From: Microbispora hainanensis
Lineage (GTDB): Bacteria; Actinomycetota; Actinomycetes; Streptosporangiales; Streptosporangiaceae
Direction: 5' to 3'
NCBI RefSeq assembly: GCF_006874475.1
Contig: NZ_VIRM01000038.1
Coordinates: forward strand, 1-64,000
DNA length: 64,000 nt
Position 1 is the stretch's first letter, and the number at the start of each line of letters is the position of its first letter. Of this stretch, positions 7,801-14,706 are shown piece after piece. The position numbers and the translations under genes are program-made. The notes beneath the pieces were generated by a model. The model was given only the letters and a program-made list of their open reading frames with translations, had not been told where the DNA came from and did no database searches.

Positions 7801-10064
7801 ACCCGAGCGACCCGGTGGACCCGGAGCTGTTCGTCGGCCGCACTAAGGAACTGGAGGACCTGACTCACCACTACGAGAAGGCGGCCCGGACCAACACACG
7901 GGCACTGTTCATGACGGGCTCGCGTCAGGCGGGCAAGACGTCGATCGCGCATCAGCTCAGCGAAGTCCGTCCGCCCGGCGCCGCCGAACTGCCGCCGCCC
8001 AGCAAGTGGCGCATCCCGCGCGTATTCCCCGTCTATCTGAACGCCGAGATGACCGCCGACGCCGACGGCCACTTGATGACCGACATCGCCAAGGCGGTCG
8101 CCCTCGCTGTAAACCAGGCCTTCAGCGGCCAGGCACCAGACGTGGGCATGCCCGAGGGTGCCGGCTCGCTGGACTTCCTGCGCTGGTGGCGGGACGTTCG
8201 GCAGCGGCTGTGGCAGGACAACGTGGGCCTGCTGCTGATCCTCGACGAGTTCCAGCATCTGCTGCGCCAGCTGAAACAGTCTGGAACCTTAGAGTCCGCG
8301 CTGAGCGACCTGCGCGGCCTGAAGAATCGTGGCGATCTGGCTCTGCTATTCTGTGGGGCCGCGACCACCAACGGGATCCGAGAGTTGCTGGAAGGCACTC
8401 GTTTCCAGCAGGAGTTCACGACGCCGTACCTCATCGGGCCGCTGGACATGGAAGCAACACTGCAGGCTTTTCACCAGGGCTTCCTACCGCCCGTCGACGT
8501 GATGCCCCAGGCCGCCGCACGGGTCTGGGCCCATACCAAGGGCCACCCTCAGCACATCCACATGCTCGGCAGCAGGGTGCTGGAACTGCTGCATGACGGG
8601 CAGCGGGTAATTGTGGACACGGACCTCGTGGACAAGGCGTTCGACCGGGTGGTGGCCGACGACGATGCGGTGATCAGCCTGCTCGACCCCTACGTCGAGG
8701 GACGCCGCGAACAGGCGCTGGAGCTTCTGTACGAGATCGCCGAACTCATCGACGAGGGCGCATCTGACGCCGCGGTGAAGGCGCAGCTCGGCACGGCCAA
8801 GTTCAAGGACCTCGAGGCGCTGCGCGCGTTCGGGATCCTCGTCAAGGCGCAGGACGAATGGCAGTGGATCAACCAGATCGTGCGCACCTGGCTGGACACG
8901 CGGCGGCCGCGGAACCCCGACCGCACGCAGTCCGCCTGGCAGCCAGACGAGGAAGCCCTTAGGAGTGCTGGATACGTCGTCGTCAGCCGCGTCGACGACG
9001 GAGTCTGGCCGAAGACCTGCCTGCTGCGGCACGACAACCATAAGCAGCCGCTGCTGGCCCGACACCACCCCGGGCACCGGGCGACGCTAGCCCGACTCAA
9101 CGAGATCCTTTTCGACCCCACGCAGAACGTAGCTGGTGTGCCCGAGATGCTGTCCCCCTGCGGGGACTGGCTGCTGTTCCGCGCGGTGGAAGGGGTTAGT
9201 CTGCGGCAGAAGCTCGACGCCAAGCTGGCCGGAAGCGCAGAGATTAGCCCTGTCAATGCCGCTCGCTGGATCGCCGATGCGTGCGACACACTGCACCGGA
9301 TGCTCGATGCGCGGCAGATCACGCACGGAAACCTACGGCCGGAGAACCTCGTGCTGGTCGGGGAGGACCCAGGCGAGCTGCATGTGCTGGGTTGGGGCTC
9401 CGGCACCGACCTGGCGCTTGGCCAGCCGCTCCTTCCAGCCCGGCACCCATCGGACTATGCGCCGCCCGAAGCCCGCGACGGCACATCACCGGCAGCATCG
9501 CCTCAGGACGACGTGTTCGCGCTGTCAGCGATCCTCTACCAACTGCTGCACCCGTCCGGCGCCCTGCCCTACGCCGACCAGGAGTCGTTCCGATTCGGCC
9601 CACCGGCTCTTCCAGGGTATGGGCTGTTGAACAGTACCGTCTGGCAGGCCGTGAGCAAACGCCCCGACGCCCGGTTCCCCAGCGCTCTGGAGTTGCGCAA
9701 CGCCCTAGAGGAGGCCGTGCTCGAACTGCAGCACAAAGATCGAAGGGCGACGAGGGTGCCCGTAGGCGCTCCTTCGGTAACCCCTCCGGTTACGCTCTCC
9801 GGCACGGCGCAGACCGAACTCCGGCGCAAGCTGGACCATCTGACGGAAGTGATCGAGTTTCTCACCGCCAGTCTCACCGGGGATGAGGAGAACGACGTAA
9901 TCCGCGACCACTCCCACCTCATCGAGGCCGTTCGGGCCGAGGCCCTGGAGCCCCACCGCATCGCGAAATTCGCACGGCGGTTGCGGGAGACGCTTGCAAG
10001 TTTGGGAACTCCATCGCCAGCCATCCGCATGGTGGACGAGATACTCGAGGTCGCCCTCTCATAA
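1815..10064 (+). CDS. Giant TPR-STAND NTPase-pseudokinase protein (2749 aa)
   Basis: GTG start with GGGAGG four bases upstream. Residues 1-300 are an unrecognised domain. About 300-1900 are helical TPR-like repeats (clear units near 690 and 1123, AAWNLGCAYMASGHLEEA), with a Pro/Ala-rich linker near 450-500. About 1910-1995 look like a beta-sandwich (VEVKVEITSF...LEPHSSATRRLVLPG). Then comes an NTPase: ELFVGRTKEL near 2005, Walker A GSRQAGKTS near 2035-2043, Walker B LLILDEFQ near 2139-2147, GAATTNGI sensor-like strand, and a winged-helix-like region. About 2390-2660 is a protein-kinase fold that has lost key residues: HGN at 2504 replaces HRD, GWG near 2526 replaces DFG, and no VAIK lysine is visible; YAPPEARDG and DDVFALSAILYQLL remain. 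A helical tail follows. The likely role is a stimulus-sensing STAND ATPase in a conflict system; the cellular target is unknown. Confidence 0.85.
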   Translation: MSVTASSGISTAARDLELFLSGRGRTAEGSYSPAVLKGVGPFAVFLHRRVAMTASVLVPATDRVVSPGPHVVLLPRLCQRAAAVGEHALAELLDWAEIAWTGRTSQRYFYARRALPEPVYRHLHDLVTRHGAVMRRVTGSLVLRARAEHLRAETDRLASVDHTFTRQLFVKPVEAVLHDLSRGVIDDHGLLEHPPEMLVSRVNVAHRGQGNLAPVPSNGKRWPVLVKNAAEVCELVRYLLEIAAEHTWHVPDVSAPPLDRLDPVLVPVVEALLFASPDLDAPRIDADDSWVTRVAAEALTLVAGEHRHLIALAARGAGVPEEVTGPALEPLERIRERADMLFRGLAQDPDGEGEDLHSLILDALVRGDLPDAQQGLDMLEELDGRTAVEVRAMAVQQALATLGDGDGDGVRLHLRTVELHLERGDLRAAESYVAQAEQALPGDPEPACQQRPQDAEPTAALAEPKQPPATAQVDTADIASPVNTPDTVHDDELPARILAAFRTPTHQTADRGQLEWDVGQLGRSGPLSDVVSTARELLHLAPELVVELTDLALHRARPVLYPSLWQLQYDALRSLGQTERAESVFRRGHPPLPPQSLTVGESVPGAHLLTPYVRPFRGADVTAEAGGGPGAGPRTQEEEARLYARSLEAGNTAALGYAIGWAVRAGRAADALHLYRRFGPHQYLNGAAAWNIAAAYAAVGSARQALQALDVFQDILSGRMEPNQRRAMREFMALHGARPAPEPAFQGAPGTGTGPMHPEEEAKHLHAMGRAQEAAARLEQLLTVNPRSPGAFLLLRIHREGNNLAGARSVVDRIEAAGVATWRHHLELARNALEAGDVALAQERLDRAQQMGATADWTEKLLHQLRAQPAGRVEIRLTPVPATGVAPPPTSTNDIEAWRKYFAAQLGTRGLQDVLETTTWASLREPVIVGVLTTQLRTLGIPVPRADITERLIGLVNQCRDSFLSRDLALWLINGCDHRTAVRVLQDCVAWTPPERLPRVVFLRDEAVRRGGLPQGSYDPPSPPAQVTSVRRAVDPSLVPEVHVQEIGGPQAADLLIHEAQQLPPNTEASLVADAWLRAVHHGHSLALGNALATLVLADRAEEAVAFYHSVSDRYWLGSSAAWNLGCAYMASGHLEEAATTFEYHARVSTWSYTDEQRRVLTALFESVGRPVPTPAGSKLLLARGGNARPGTGEQAVAALGDGADSAEGEAARRIAQCSSAPTSHNFYYAGTAVRRAMQSRPSGNVARYLATMRNLFALVTDLNPKAVAEMAAVLETAGRAEEAWNLLRQWIDRTRAAPALLALAVRISRELGHEGELRRLLERHQRPNSSYEVYLSLAKLAQRQNDEEALLKYADLALQRNRRSVEAAVLRESAAALRQALPVGDRGVLAKVKNPRVSVNQAIQQLVHEYDDQVRDLRLKALTWFQPKVDKAELNRLLSTTLRAQAKPAFQAATDEDWETATRLFKELLKKHPRDVALARATVACQLKCGMVDDAAAVAGVLGHIPDGVRLQVQVACAQGDYNEAGRLLGLFLTLHDGSAEEAIVQAGLLTHLANRASVAPKLLLEFARRRQPGTSDLPLAIAVVLANQQRKRDLAREALQELRRPRNEEPDALIARAIEYDVPDILNDTAIPPLGRGHLERIVEHLRMDTPRLLRFLQDHIKLRATALDSTVVREARGYCATLLAEHGLVRDAYSVWRGLVESAATAEEKGNILHELRSFCDRISYAEGYRYAIVTLPELGIEPSDEDLAYVDNMSSEMEPQALPEETTQLVQAVVVRRCASLAEALTSAVDQLKVDAGPQDAIGLEKLRKLWTRLAEQFEDPDSPSRLAGRTTRDLVESATRVESDMYLQRQLAKNLISTARGEAAVSLSRALQEAWDEVARHHLKSGGTQRWLDLTVHRATRLGSGPVEVKVEITSFRQPLKQVTVRVDKRTLVVGDLEPHSSATRRLVLPGEAQEVKVTASGLQDGKPTEKTQTAPVTRYPHDQRLAARFNPSDPVDPELFVGRTKELEDLTHHYEKAARTNTRALFMTGSRQAGKTSIAHQLSEVRPPGAAELPPPSKWRIPRVFPVYLNAEMTADADGHLMTDIAKAVALAVNQAFSGQAPDVGMPEGAGSLDFLRWWRDVRQRLWQDNVGLLLILDEFQHLLRQLKQSGTLESALSDLRGLKNRGDLALLFCGAATTNGIRELLEGTRFQQEFTTPYLIGPLDMEATLQAFHQGFLPPVDVMPQAAARVWAHTKGHPQHIHMLGSRVLELLHDGQRVIVDTDLVDKAFDRVVADDDAVISLLDPYVEGRREQALELLYEIAELIDEGASDAAVKAQLGTAKFKDLEALRAFGILVKAQDEWQWINQIVRTWLDTRRPRNPDRTQSAWQPDEEALRSAGYVVVSRVDDGVWPKTCLLRHDNHKQPLLARHHPGHRATLARLNEILFDPTQNVAGVPEMLSPCGDWLLFRAVEGVSLRQKLDAKLAGSAEISPVNAARWIADACDTLHRMLDARQITHGNLRPENLVLVGEDPGELHVLGWGSGTDLALGQPLLPARHPSDYAPPEARDGTSPAASPQDDVFALSAILYQLLHPSGALPYADQESFRFGPPALPGYGLLNSTVWQAVSKRPDARFPSALELRNALEEAVLELQHKDRRATRVPVGAPSVTPPVTLSGTAQTELRRKLDHLTEVIEFLTASLTGDEENDVIRDHSHLIEAVRAEALEPHRIAKFARRLRETLASLGTPSPAIRMVDEILEVALS

Positions 10065-10090
10065 TGGCCGAGGCTCTGGTTGGACTGCAC

Positions 10091-10420
10091 TGAACCGCCC
10101 CGGCCTTGATGTTCACCGGCTTTCGTGGAGTCCCTTTGGTTGACTGGCAGGCCCGAAACCCAAGAGAGGTCAGCATGCCGAGGAACTATCCCCCCGAATT
10201 TCCGCCGCAAAGTCCTGGACCTGCTGAAGGCCGATCGCACCATGCGGCGGGTGGCCGCCGATCGGCAGATTAGCGACCAGACCATCTACAACTGGCGCAG
10301 ACAAGAGCGCATCGATGTGGGTCTGGAGCCCGGTATCACGTCGAACGACCAGGCCGAGCTGGTGGCCGCCAGGCGGCGGTTGCGAGAGACGCTCGCAGCT
10401 GATCACGTGAGGTCGGAGAG
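10091..10420 (+). pseudogene. Decayed IS3-type element: left end and frameshifted orfA
   Basis: TGAACCGCCCCGG at 10091 resembles the terminal repeat of actinobacterial IS3 elements. An ATG at 10175 opens MPRNYPPEF, the usual start of the helix-turn-helix OrfA. One extra T near 10199-10201 shifts the frame, and the remainder (RRKVLDLLKADRTMRRVAADRQISDQTIYNWRRQE, then GITSNDQAELVAARRR) continues in another frame. The homology ends near 10410, before the leucine-zipper part, and no OrfB integrase follows. The element is therefore inactive. It lies 27 bp after the giant gene and marks the right edge of the island. Confidence 0.75.
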
Positions 10421-10702
10421 TTCCAGTGCTGGCCCCAGGCGACGAACGCCGCTCCGTGCTTGCTCCTGCAGCACGCGAGCGGCTTCGGCGTCGGCGCAGG
10501 CCAGGTCGACGTGGGCCGGCCGGGCCTGGACCCTCATGGAGCCGCCGTGGTATCTCGTCGGCGTTTACATTTGGCGGGCCGTGACTGGGTCTGTCCAATC
10601 AACGGGTCTGTCCCGGGCGTAGGTAATCCGCCGCCGCCCCCGCGCGGTTGTTGCCGCATTCGCCGCTGCCGTGTCGCACGCGACGCGTGATGGATACGGT
10701 CA
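10421..10702 (+). other. Gene-free stretch between two IS remnants
   Basis: No convincing gene. Open frames here have no ribosome site and no recognisable motif. The stretch joins the truncated IS3 orfA to the truncated IS630 transposase and is best read as scrambled leftovers of nested insertions. Confidence 0.5.
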
Positions 10703-10957
10703 GCGCGGTTCCACATGCACTTCACCCCGACCGGCTCCTCCTGGATCAACCAGGTGGAGCGGTGGTTCGGGTTCCTGACCGATCAGCTCATCCGGCGCGG
10801 GGTGCACAAGAGCGTCCAGTCCCTGGAGAAGGACATCCGCGACTGGATCGCTCAGTGGAACAACAACCCTCGGCCGTTCGTATGGAAGAAGACGGCAGAG
10901 GAGATCCTCGAATCCCTCGCACGATATTGCCGACGAATTTCAGGCGCAGGACACTAG
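10703..10957 (+). pseudogene. IS630-family transposase, C-terminal fragment
   Basis: The frame starts abruptly with ARFHMHFTPTGSSWINQVERWFGFL and ends ILESLARYCRRISGAGH. This is the last about 85 residues of IS630-type transposases that usually read HFTPTHASWLNQVERWF; the Glu in NQVERW is the third residue of the DDE triad. The two catalytic Asp residues and the N-terminal helix-turn-helix are missing, so the fragment cannot transpose. It may still appear intact from its ATG at 10715, but no ribosome site precedes that codon. Confidence 0.8.
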
Positions 10958-11039
10958 CTGTTCTGTTCCCACGGCCCTTGATCCCTTACAAGATCATCCA
11001 GGCGTGTCGCCCCGTACCTGACCTCTGTGGTCAGTACAT

Positions 11040-11645
11040 CTAGCCAAGCCGCACCATGGGGAGAAAGACTTGGTCGACGATCTCGGTCAGTATCTCCTCG
11101 GAAATGCCTGCCTCCGGGTTCATCAGGAATTCCTGGCGGAGGAGGACGACGGGGACGGTCGCCACGCGGGGACGCAGGGAGGCAGGTCTGGCCTCGCCTC
11201 GCGCGACCGCTCTGCCCAGAATGGTCATCATGGCGCCGGGCTCCTGGGCGAGTTCCTCGCGTATGTGCTTGAACAGCTCTGGATGGGCGTGCATCTCGGA
11301 CATCATGCCGCGCAGGATCTCGCCGCCCACCGCGGACTCCATCCGGTTCGCCGCTCCTCGCAACAGTTCCAGCACGTCCGTCCGCAGGTCTCCGGTGTCG
11401 GGCAGGGCTGTTGGCCGGGCCACGAAGTGGCGGTAAGCGGCAAAGGCGAGAGCGGCGCGGTGCGGCCAGCGGCGGTAGATCACTGACTTGTTGGTCCCTG
11501 CCCGCTGTGCGACGCGGTCAATGGTCAGCTGCGCGTAGCCACGCTCGAGGAGCTCGTCGAGCGTGGCCTGCAAGAGCGCCTCTTCAAGCTCCGCGCCTCG
11601 CCGCCGGGAGCGCTTGTCGCCTTCCGTCCCTGTCGCGGATGCCAC
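11040..11645 (-). CDS. TetR-family transcriptional regulator
   Basis: A 201-residue protein of typical TetR length. Residues about 20-66 contain the helix-turn-helix (LLQATLDELLERGYAQLTIDRVAQRAGTNKSVIYRRWPHRAAL), with the YRRWPHR signature after the recognition helix. The ligand-binding half (DTGDLRTDVLELLRG...) resembles TetR_C_11 regulators. The start is the ATG at 11645 (MASATGTEGDKRSRRRG). An inverted repeat TAAGAT-N8-ATCTTA lies 60 bp upstream and is a candidate operator, so autoregulation is likely. The regulated neighbour is unclear: the upstream 650 bp hold only decayed sequence, followed by the glycosidase gene at 12295 on the other strand. Confidence 0.9.
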   Translation of the reverse strand: MASATGTEGDKRSRRRGAELEEALLQATLDELLERGYAQLTIDRVAQRAGTNKSVIYRRWPHRAALAFAAYRHFVARPTALPDTGDLRTDVLELLRGAANRMESAVGGEILRGMMSEMHAHPELFKHIREELAQEPGAMMTILGRAVARGEARPASLRPRVATVPVVLLRQEFLMNPEAGISEEILTEIVDQVFLPMVRLG

Positions 11646-11704
11646 GGCCCCTCCAGATCGTTACGAGACTTCAAGCTCTTATGGAGGTCTAAAGAAAACC
11701 TATA

Positions 11705-11724
11705 TAAGATTCTCTGGTATCTTA
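11705..11724. promoter_or_regulatory. Inverted repeat, candidate TetR operator
   Basis: TAAGAT (11705-11710) and ATCTTA (11719-11724) are perfect inverted arms separated by 8 bp, inside an AT-rich island that stands out from the GC-rich surroundings. It lies 60 bp upstream of the TetR start. Position and symmetry suggest an operator; binding is not shown. Confidence 0.45.
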
Positions 11725-12294
11725 CATGGTCCCCTTTCTCCGGTGCTTCAAGATCGAACCTTTCGGCGCCGATGAGGGGGAGTCGTGTCAGGTGAACCGG
11801 ACCCGCCCGATGGGATGGGCGCCGCTCTCGGCCGCTTCCTGGAGTCGCCGGGCCGGGAGCTGGATGACCATGTCGGTGGGGTCGTGGCGCGGAACGACTG
11901 CGGCTGAGTAGGGCGACCGCGACCCTGCAACGCTCGCGCCGAGGAGGCGCGGGCGCTCGCCCGACGCTCGTCGAGCCCCGTCCCGCGAGCCGCGAGCCGC
12001 GTTCCACGAGCCCTGCGGCGGCCTGGCCGAACTCGCCCGCCTGCTCGCCCGCCTGCTCGCCCACGCGCACTTCGTCGGCGCCGAGAGCGATGTGCAACCG
12101 ATGGTCGGCGGCCAGGCGTATGGTGCCGGACCTCGTGAAGCAGCTGCCTGGGCCTGTGCACCTCGACCTGGGATGAGTACTCACCGGATGGAGGGTCGTA
12201 CGGCTGGCGCTGGCGTTCAGCGCCTCGGCCTTGACGTTCCAAATAAGGTCCTGATCGTCTCCTATTGCGATCCTAGATGTTAGGGTTAAGGTAC
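11725..12294. other. Gene-poor 570-bp gap with probable decayed coding sequence
   Basis: No intact gene seen. On the minus strand around 11795-11915 a short frame reads DMVIQLPARRLQEAAESGAHPIGRVRF and stops, and nearby frames contain simple repeats (VGEQAGEQAGEF). It could be the eroded end of an oxidoreductase or similar gene, but I cannot name it. The sequence becomes AT-rich just before the glycosidase start at 12295 and may hold that gene's promoter. Confidence 0.4.
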
Positions 12295-13770
12295 ATGAGT
12301 CTCTTAAAGAGAGACTGGCCTTCACGTGAGGTGGTAGACGAGATGGTCGTTCTGGATGAGATCCGCACGGGCGTCAATCGCGGCGGCACCTATGGCCTAT
12401 TCGGTGCTCCCGAGCAGTTCATGCACCACGCGCGGGCGCTCGGTGCCCGGTTCGTCAGGGTCAATCTCTTCTGGTCCCAGGTCGAGCCCGAGCCGGGCGT
12501 GTTCGACTGGGGAGTGGTGGACAGCCTCGTCGATCAGATCGAGGAGGATGACGAGGTCTGGGTCACCGTATGCGCCGGTTCGCCATGGGGCACCAGGCGG
12601 GCGACCCGATTTCTCCCCGCCTCACCGGCCAAGGAGCCGGCGACCTATGAGAGGTTCGTCAGCGCGCTGGTTCGGCGGGCCCGCGGCCGGGTTCGCTTCT
12701 GGCAGTGCGAGATCGAGCCGAACATCCCCATGCTGTGGTCTGGTGCGCCGGATGACTATCTGGAACACCTGCATACCTTTCACCAGGCCGTCAAACAGGT
12801 CGATCCGCGGGCCCTGGTCGCTCTCGGCGGGGCGGTTCCCAGTGCGATGACCGGCGACGAAAAGGGCAGCGGCGCCGGCTGGATCGGTTACTTCGACCGC
12901 GTCCTGGCGGGCGCTCGTGATCGCTTCGATGTCTTCGACATCCATCCGTACGGCGATCCGTACCAGATTCCGGCCATGATCGATGCCTGCCGCCGGCTGA
13001 TGGACGCACACGGATACGGCAAACCTATCGTCGCCAGCGAGTTCAACGGCCCGATGCCCACCGCGTTCCCCGGCAATCTGCCGTACCTGATCGAGGCGTT
13101 GGCCGCGCACCGTCGGCAGGCCCTTGGCGAGAGCGCGATTCCGGAGGGAGGTCCGCTCGAAAGCAAGGCCCAACCCGGCGTGGCGGCCCTCTACGAGCGC
13201 ATGGACGAGCTGCCCGAGACCCTCCAGATGTTCTTGTCCGGGTGTTCGCCGGAGCTGGAGGCCAAACGCGTCAGAATGAGCGGCCGCGACATCGTGATGC
13301 GCACCTTGCTGCTGCTGGCCGGCGGTGTACGCAGAACGGCCGTCTTTCAGCTCGCCCCGGAATCGCCCCACGAAGCCGACATCCGTACCACCAGAGCGTT
13401 GATGTTCGGCACGTTCGCCCTCACCGACTACGACGGCGAGGAGGTCGGGCGCCGTCGCCCGACCGCCGCCACGGTGGAACTGCTGTCGCACCACCTGCGC
13501 GGAGTGACCGAGGTTCACAGGGTCGACGTGGCAGGCGCTCCCGACGTCTACCTCTTCGACATCCGTCGCGAGCCCCTCGGGCCGCTCATCGTCGTCTGGC
13601 GGCAATCCGCCGGCTTCTCCATCGAGGACGAGCCGTCCGCCGACTTCGACTGGCCGTGGCCGCTGCCCTGCGCGCATGCCGTCGACGCGTTCGGCGCCGA
13701 GGTGCCGATGAAGATCGCCGACGGCCGAATCCATCTGCCTCTTTCCGGCACTCCAGTCCTCATCTCCTGA
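12295..13770 (+). CDS. Clan GH-A (GH39-like) glycoside hydrolase
   Basis: 491 residues from the ATG at 12295 (AAGG four bases upstream; an ATG at 12343 is also possible). The N-terminal half is a (beta/alpha)8 glycosidase: ARFVRVNLFWSQVEPEPGVFDW, then FWQCEIEPNIPMLW with Glu141 as likely acid/base, and IVASEFNGP with Glu249 as likely nucleophile, near the ends of strands 4 and 7 as in clan GH-A. The C-terminal about 130 residues (LFDIRREPLGPLIVVWRQ...) may be a beta-sandwich. There is no signal peptide, so the enzyme is probably intracellular. The substrate cannot be told from sequence. Thirteen bases separate it from the next membrane-protein gene, suggesting co-transcription. Confidence 0.75.
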   Translation: MSLLKRDWPSREVVDEMVVLDEIRTGVNRGGTYGLFGAPEQFMHHARALGARFVRVNLFWSQVEPEPGVFDWGVVDSLVDQIEEDDEVWVTVCAGSPWGTRRATRFLPASPAKEPATYERFVSALVRRARGRVRFWQCEIEPNIPMLWSGAPDDYLEHLHTFHQAVKQVDPRALVALGGAVPSAMTGDEKGSGAGWIGYFDRVLAGARDRFDVFDIHPYGDPYQIPAMIDACRRLMDAHGYGKPIVASEFNGPMPTAFPGNLPYLIEALAAHRRQALGESAIPEGGPLESKAQPGVAALYERMDELPETLQMFLSGCSPELEAKRVRMSGRDIVMRTLLLLAGGVRRTAVFQLAPESPHEADIRTTRALMFGTFALTDYDGEEVGRRRPTAATVELLSHHLRGVTEVHRVDVAGAPDVYLFDIRREPLGPLIVVWRQSAGFSIEDEPSADFDWPWPLPCAHAVDAFGAEVPMKIADGRIHLPLSGTPVLIS

Positions 13771-13782
13771 AGGGAGCCACTT

Positions 13783-14418
13783 ATGAACAAGACAACCCTG
13801 CTCAAGGCCCTTGTCCCGGACGTCGTGCTACCCATCGCGATCTACTACGCATGCCGCAGGTTCGGGCTGCACGAGACGATCTCGCTGTTGCTCGGCGCGG
13901 GTGCCGCCCTGATCCGCGTCCTGCTGGTGGCGGTCGTCTCGCGCCGGTTCAACGGCCTGGCTGCCCTGGTGTGCAGCGGCTTCGCCGTGGGCCTGCTGTT
14001 GACCTTCCTGACCGGCGACCCCCGGTTCCTCCTGGCCAAGGAGTCCGTCCTGTCTGGGCTGCTCGGCCTTCTCATGCTCGGCTCCTGCCTGCTGGGGCGG
14101 CCTCTCATGTACGCGCTCGTGCGCCGGCTGAGTGCCGACGACCCGCGGAAGCTCGCCGAATGGGAGCGGCTGTGGCGGTTCGAGCCCCAGTTCCGCAAGG
14201 TGTTCCTGACCCTGACGCTGGTCTGGGGCATAGGGCTGCTCGCCGAGTCGATCACCAGGATCCCGCTCATCTACCGCCTGCCGCTCGACGTCATGACCGG
14301 CCTGTCCACGGCGCTGCAGCTGGGCACGTTCGCACTGCTGATCGGCTGGTCCCTGCTCTATCGGCAGCGGCGGCTCGGCAAAGCAGCCGCCTCGGGCAAC
14401 ATCAGGGCACTGCGCTGA
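13783..14418 (+). CDS. VC0807-family integral membrane protein
   Basis: 211 residues with about six hydrophobic segments (LVPDVVLPIAIYYACRRFG, TISLLLGAGAALIRVLLVAVV, LAALVCSGFAVGLLLTFLTGD, ESVLSGLLGLLMLGSCLLG, VFLTLTLVWGIGLLAESI, ALQLGTFALLIGWSLLY). The motif GDPRFLLAKES and the Arg-rich loop fit the VC0807/septation-protein-A-like family of unknown function. AGGGAG precedes the ATG. It follows the glycosidase gene by 12 bp. Confidence 0.7.
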   Translation: MNKTTLLKALVPDVVLPIAIYYACRRFGLHETISLLLGAGAALIRVLLVAVVSRRFNGLAALVCSGFAVGLLLTFLTGDPRFLLAKESVLSGLLGLLMLGSCLLGRPLMYALVRRLSADDPRKLAEWERLWRFEPQFRKVFLTLTLVWGIGLLAESITRIPLIYRLPLDVMTGLSTALQLGTFALLIGWSLLYRQRRLGKAAASGNIRALR

Positions 14419-14446
14419 GGGCCGATGCGCGACCTCCCACACCGGC

Positions 14447-14556
14447 TTTCCCGCCGTCTCGCCGGCCAAGACGTTCACCGCCGCCGCAGCACTCCGGCTT
14501 GTCCAGGAAGCCTGGAGCTGGATGACCGCATCAACGTCTACCTCACCGATCTCTAG
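14447..14556 (+). pseudogene. Remnant of a serine beta-lactamase-fold hydrolase
   Basis: In one frame the DNA reads FPAVSPAKTFTAAAALRLVQE. It matches the active-site helix of class C beta-lactamase-like esterases and peptidases (usually S-x-x-K-TFTAAAVLRLVEEGKL), with SPAK as the SxxK motif. After a base-count change near 14510 it continues ELDDRINVYLTDL and stops at TAG 14554-14556. Only about 35 codons survive, so this is a scar of a lost gene between the VC0807 and LysE genes. Confidence 0.55.
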
Positions 14557-14706
14557 ATCCCCCACACCTTTCCCCGGACGGCTGATCACATTGCGCCACC
14601 TGCTGACCCGCACAGATCCGGCGTCGAGAACCGGCCCCGCCACCGCCGCGGCCGACGTGGCGGTGCCGGACCGGCAGCAAAGCCGCCGGCCGATGCTCGT
14701 CCGAAC

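Noticed and set aside
11525-12325. Minus-strand 266-codon frame across the TetR promoter
   Set aside because: Crosses the start of the TetR gene and its operator-like repeat, no family motif.
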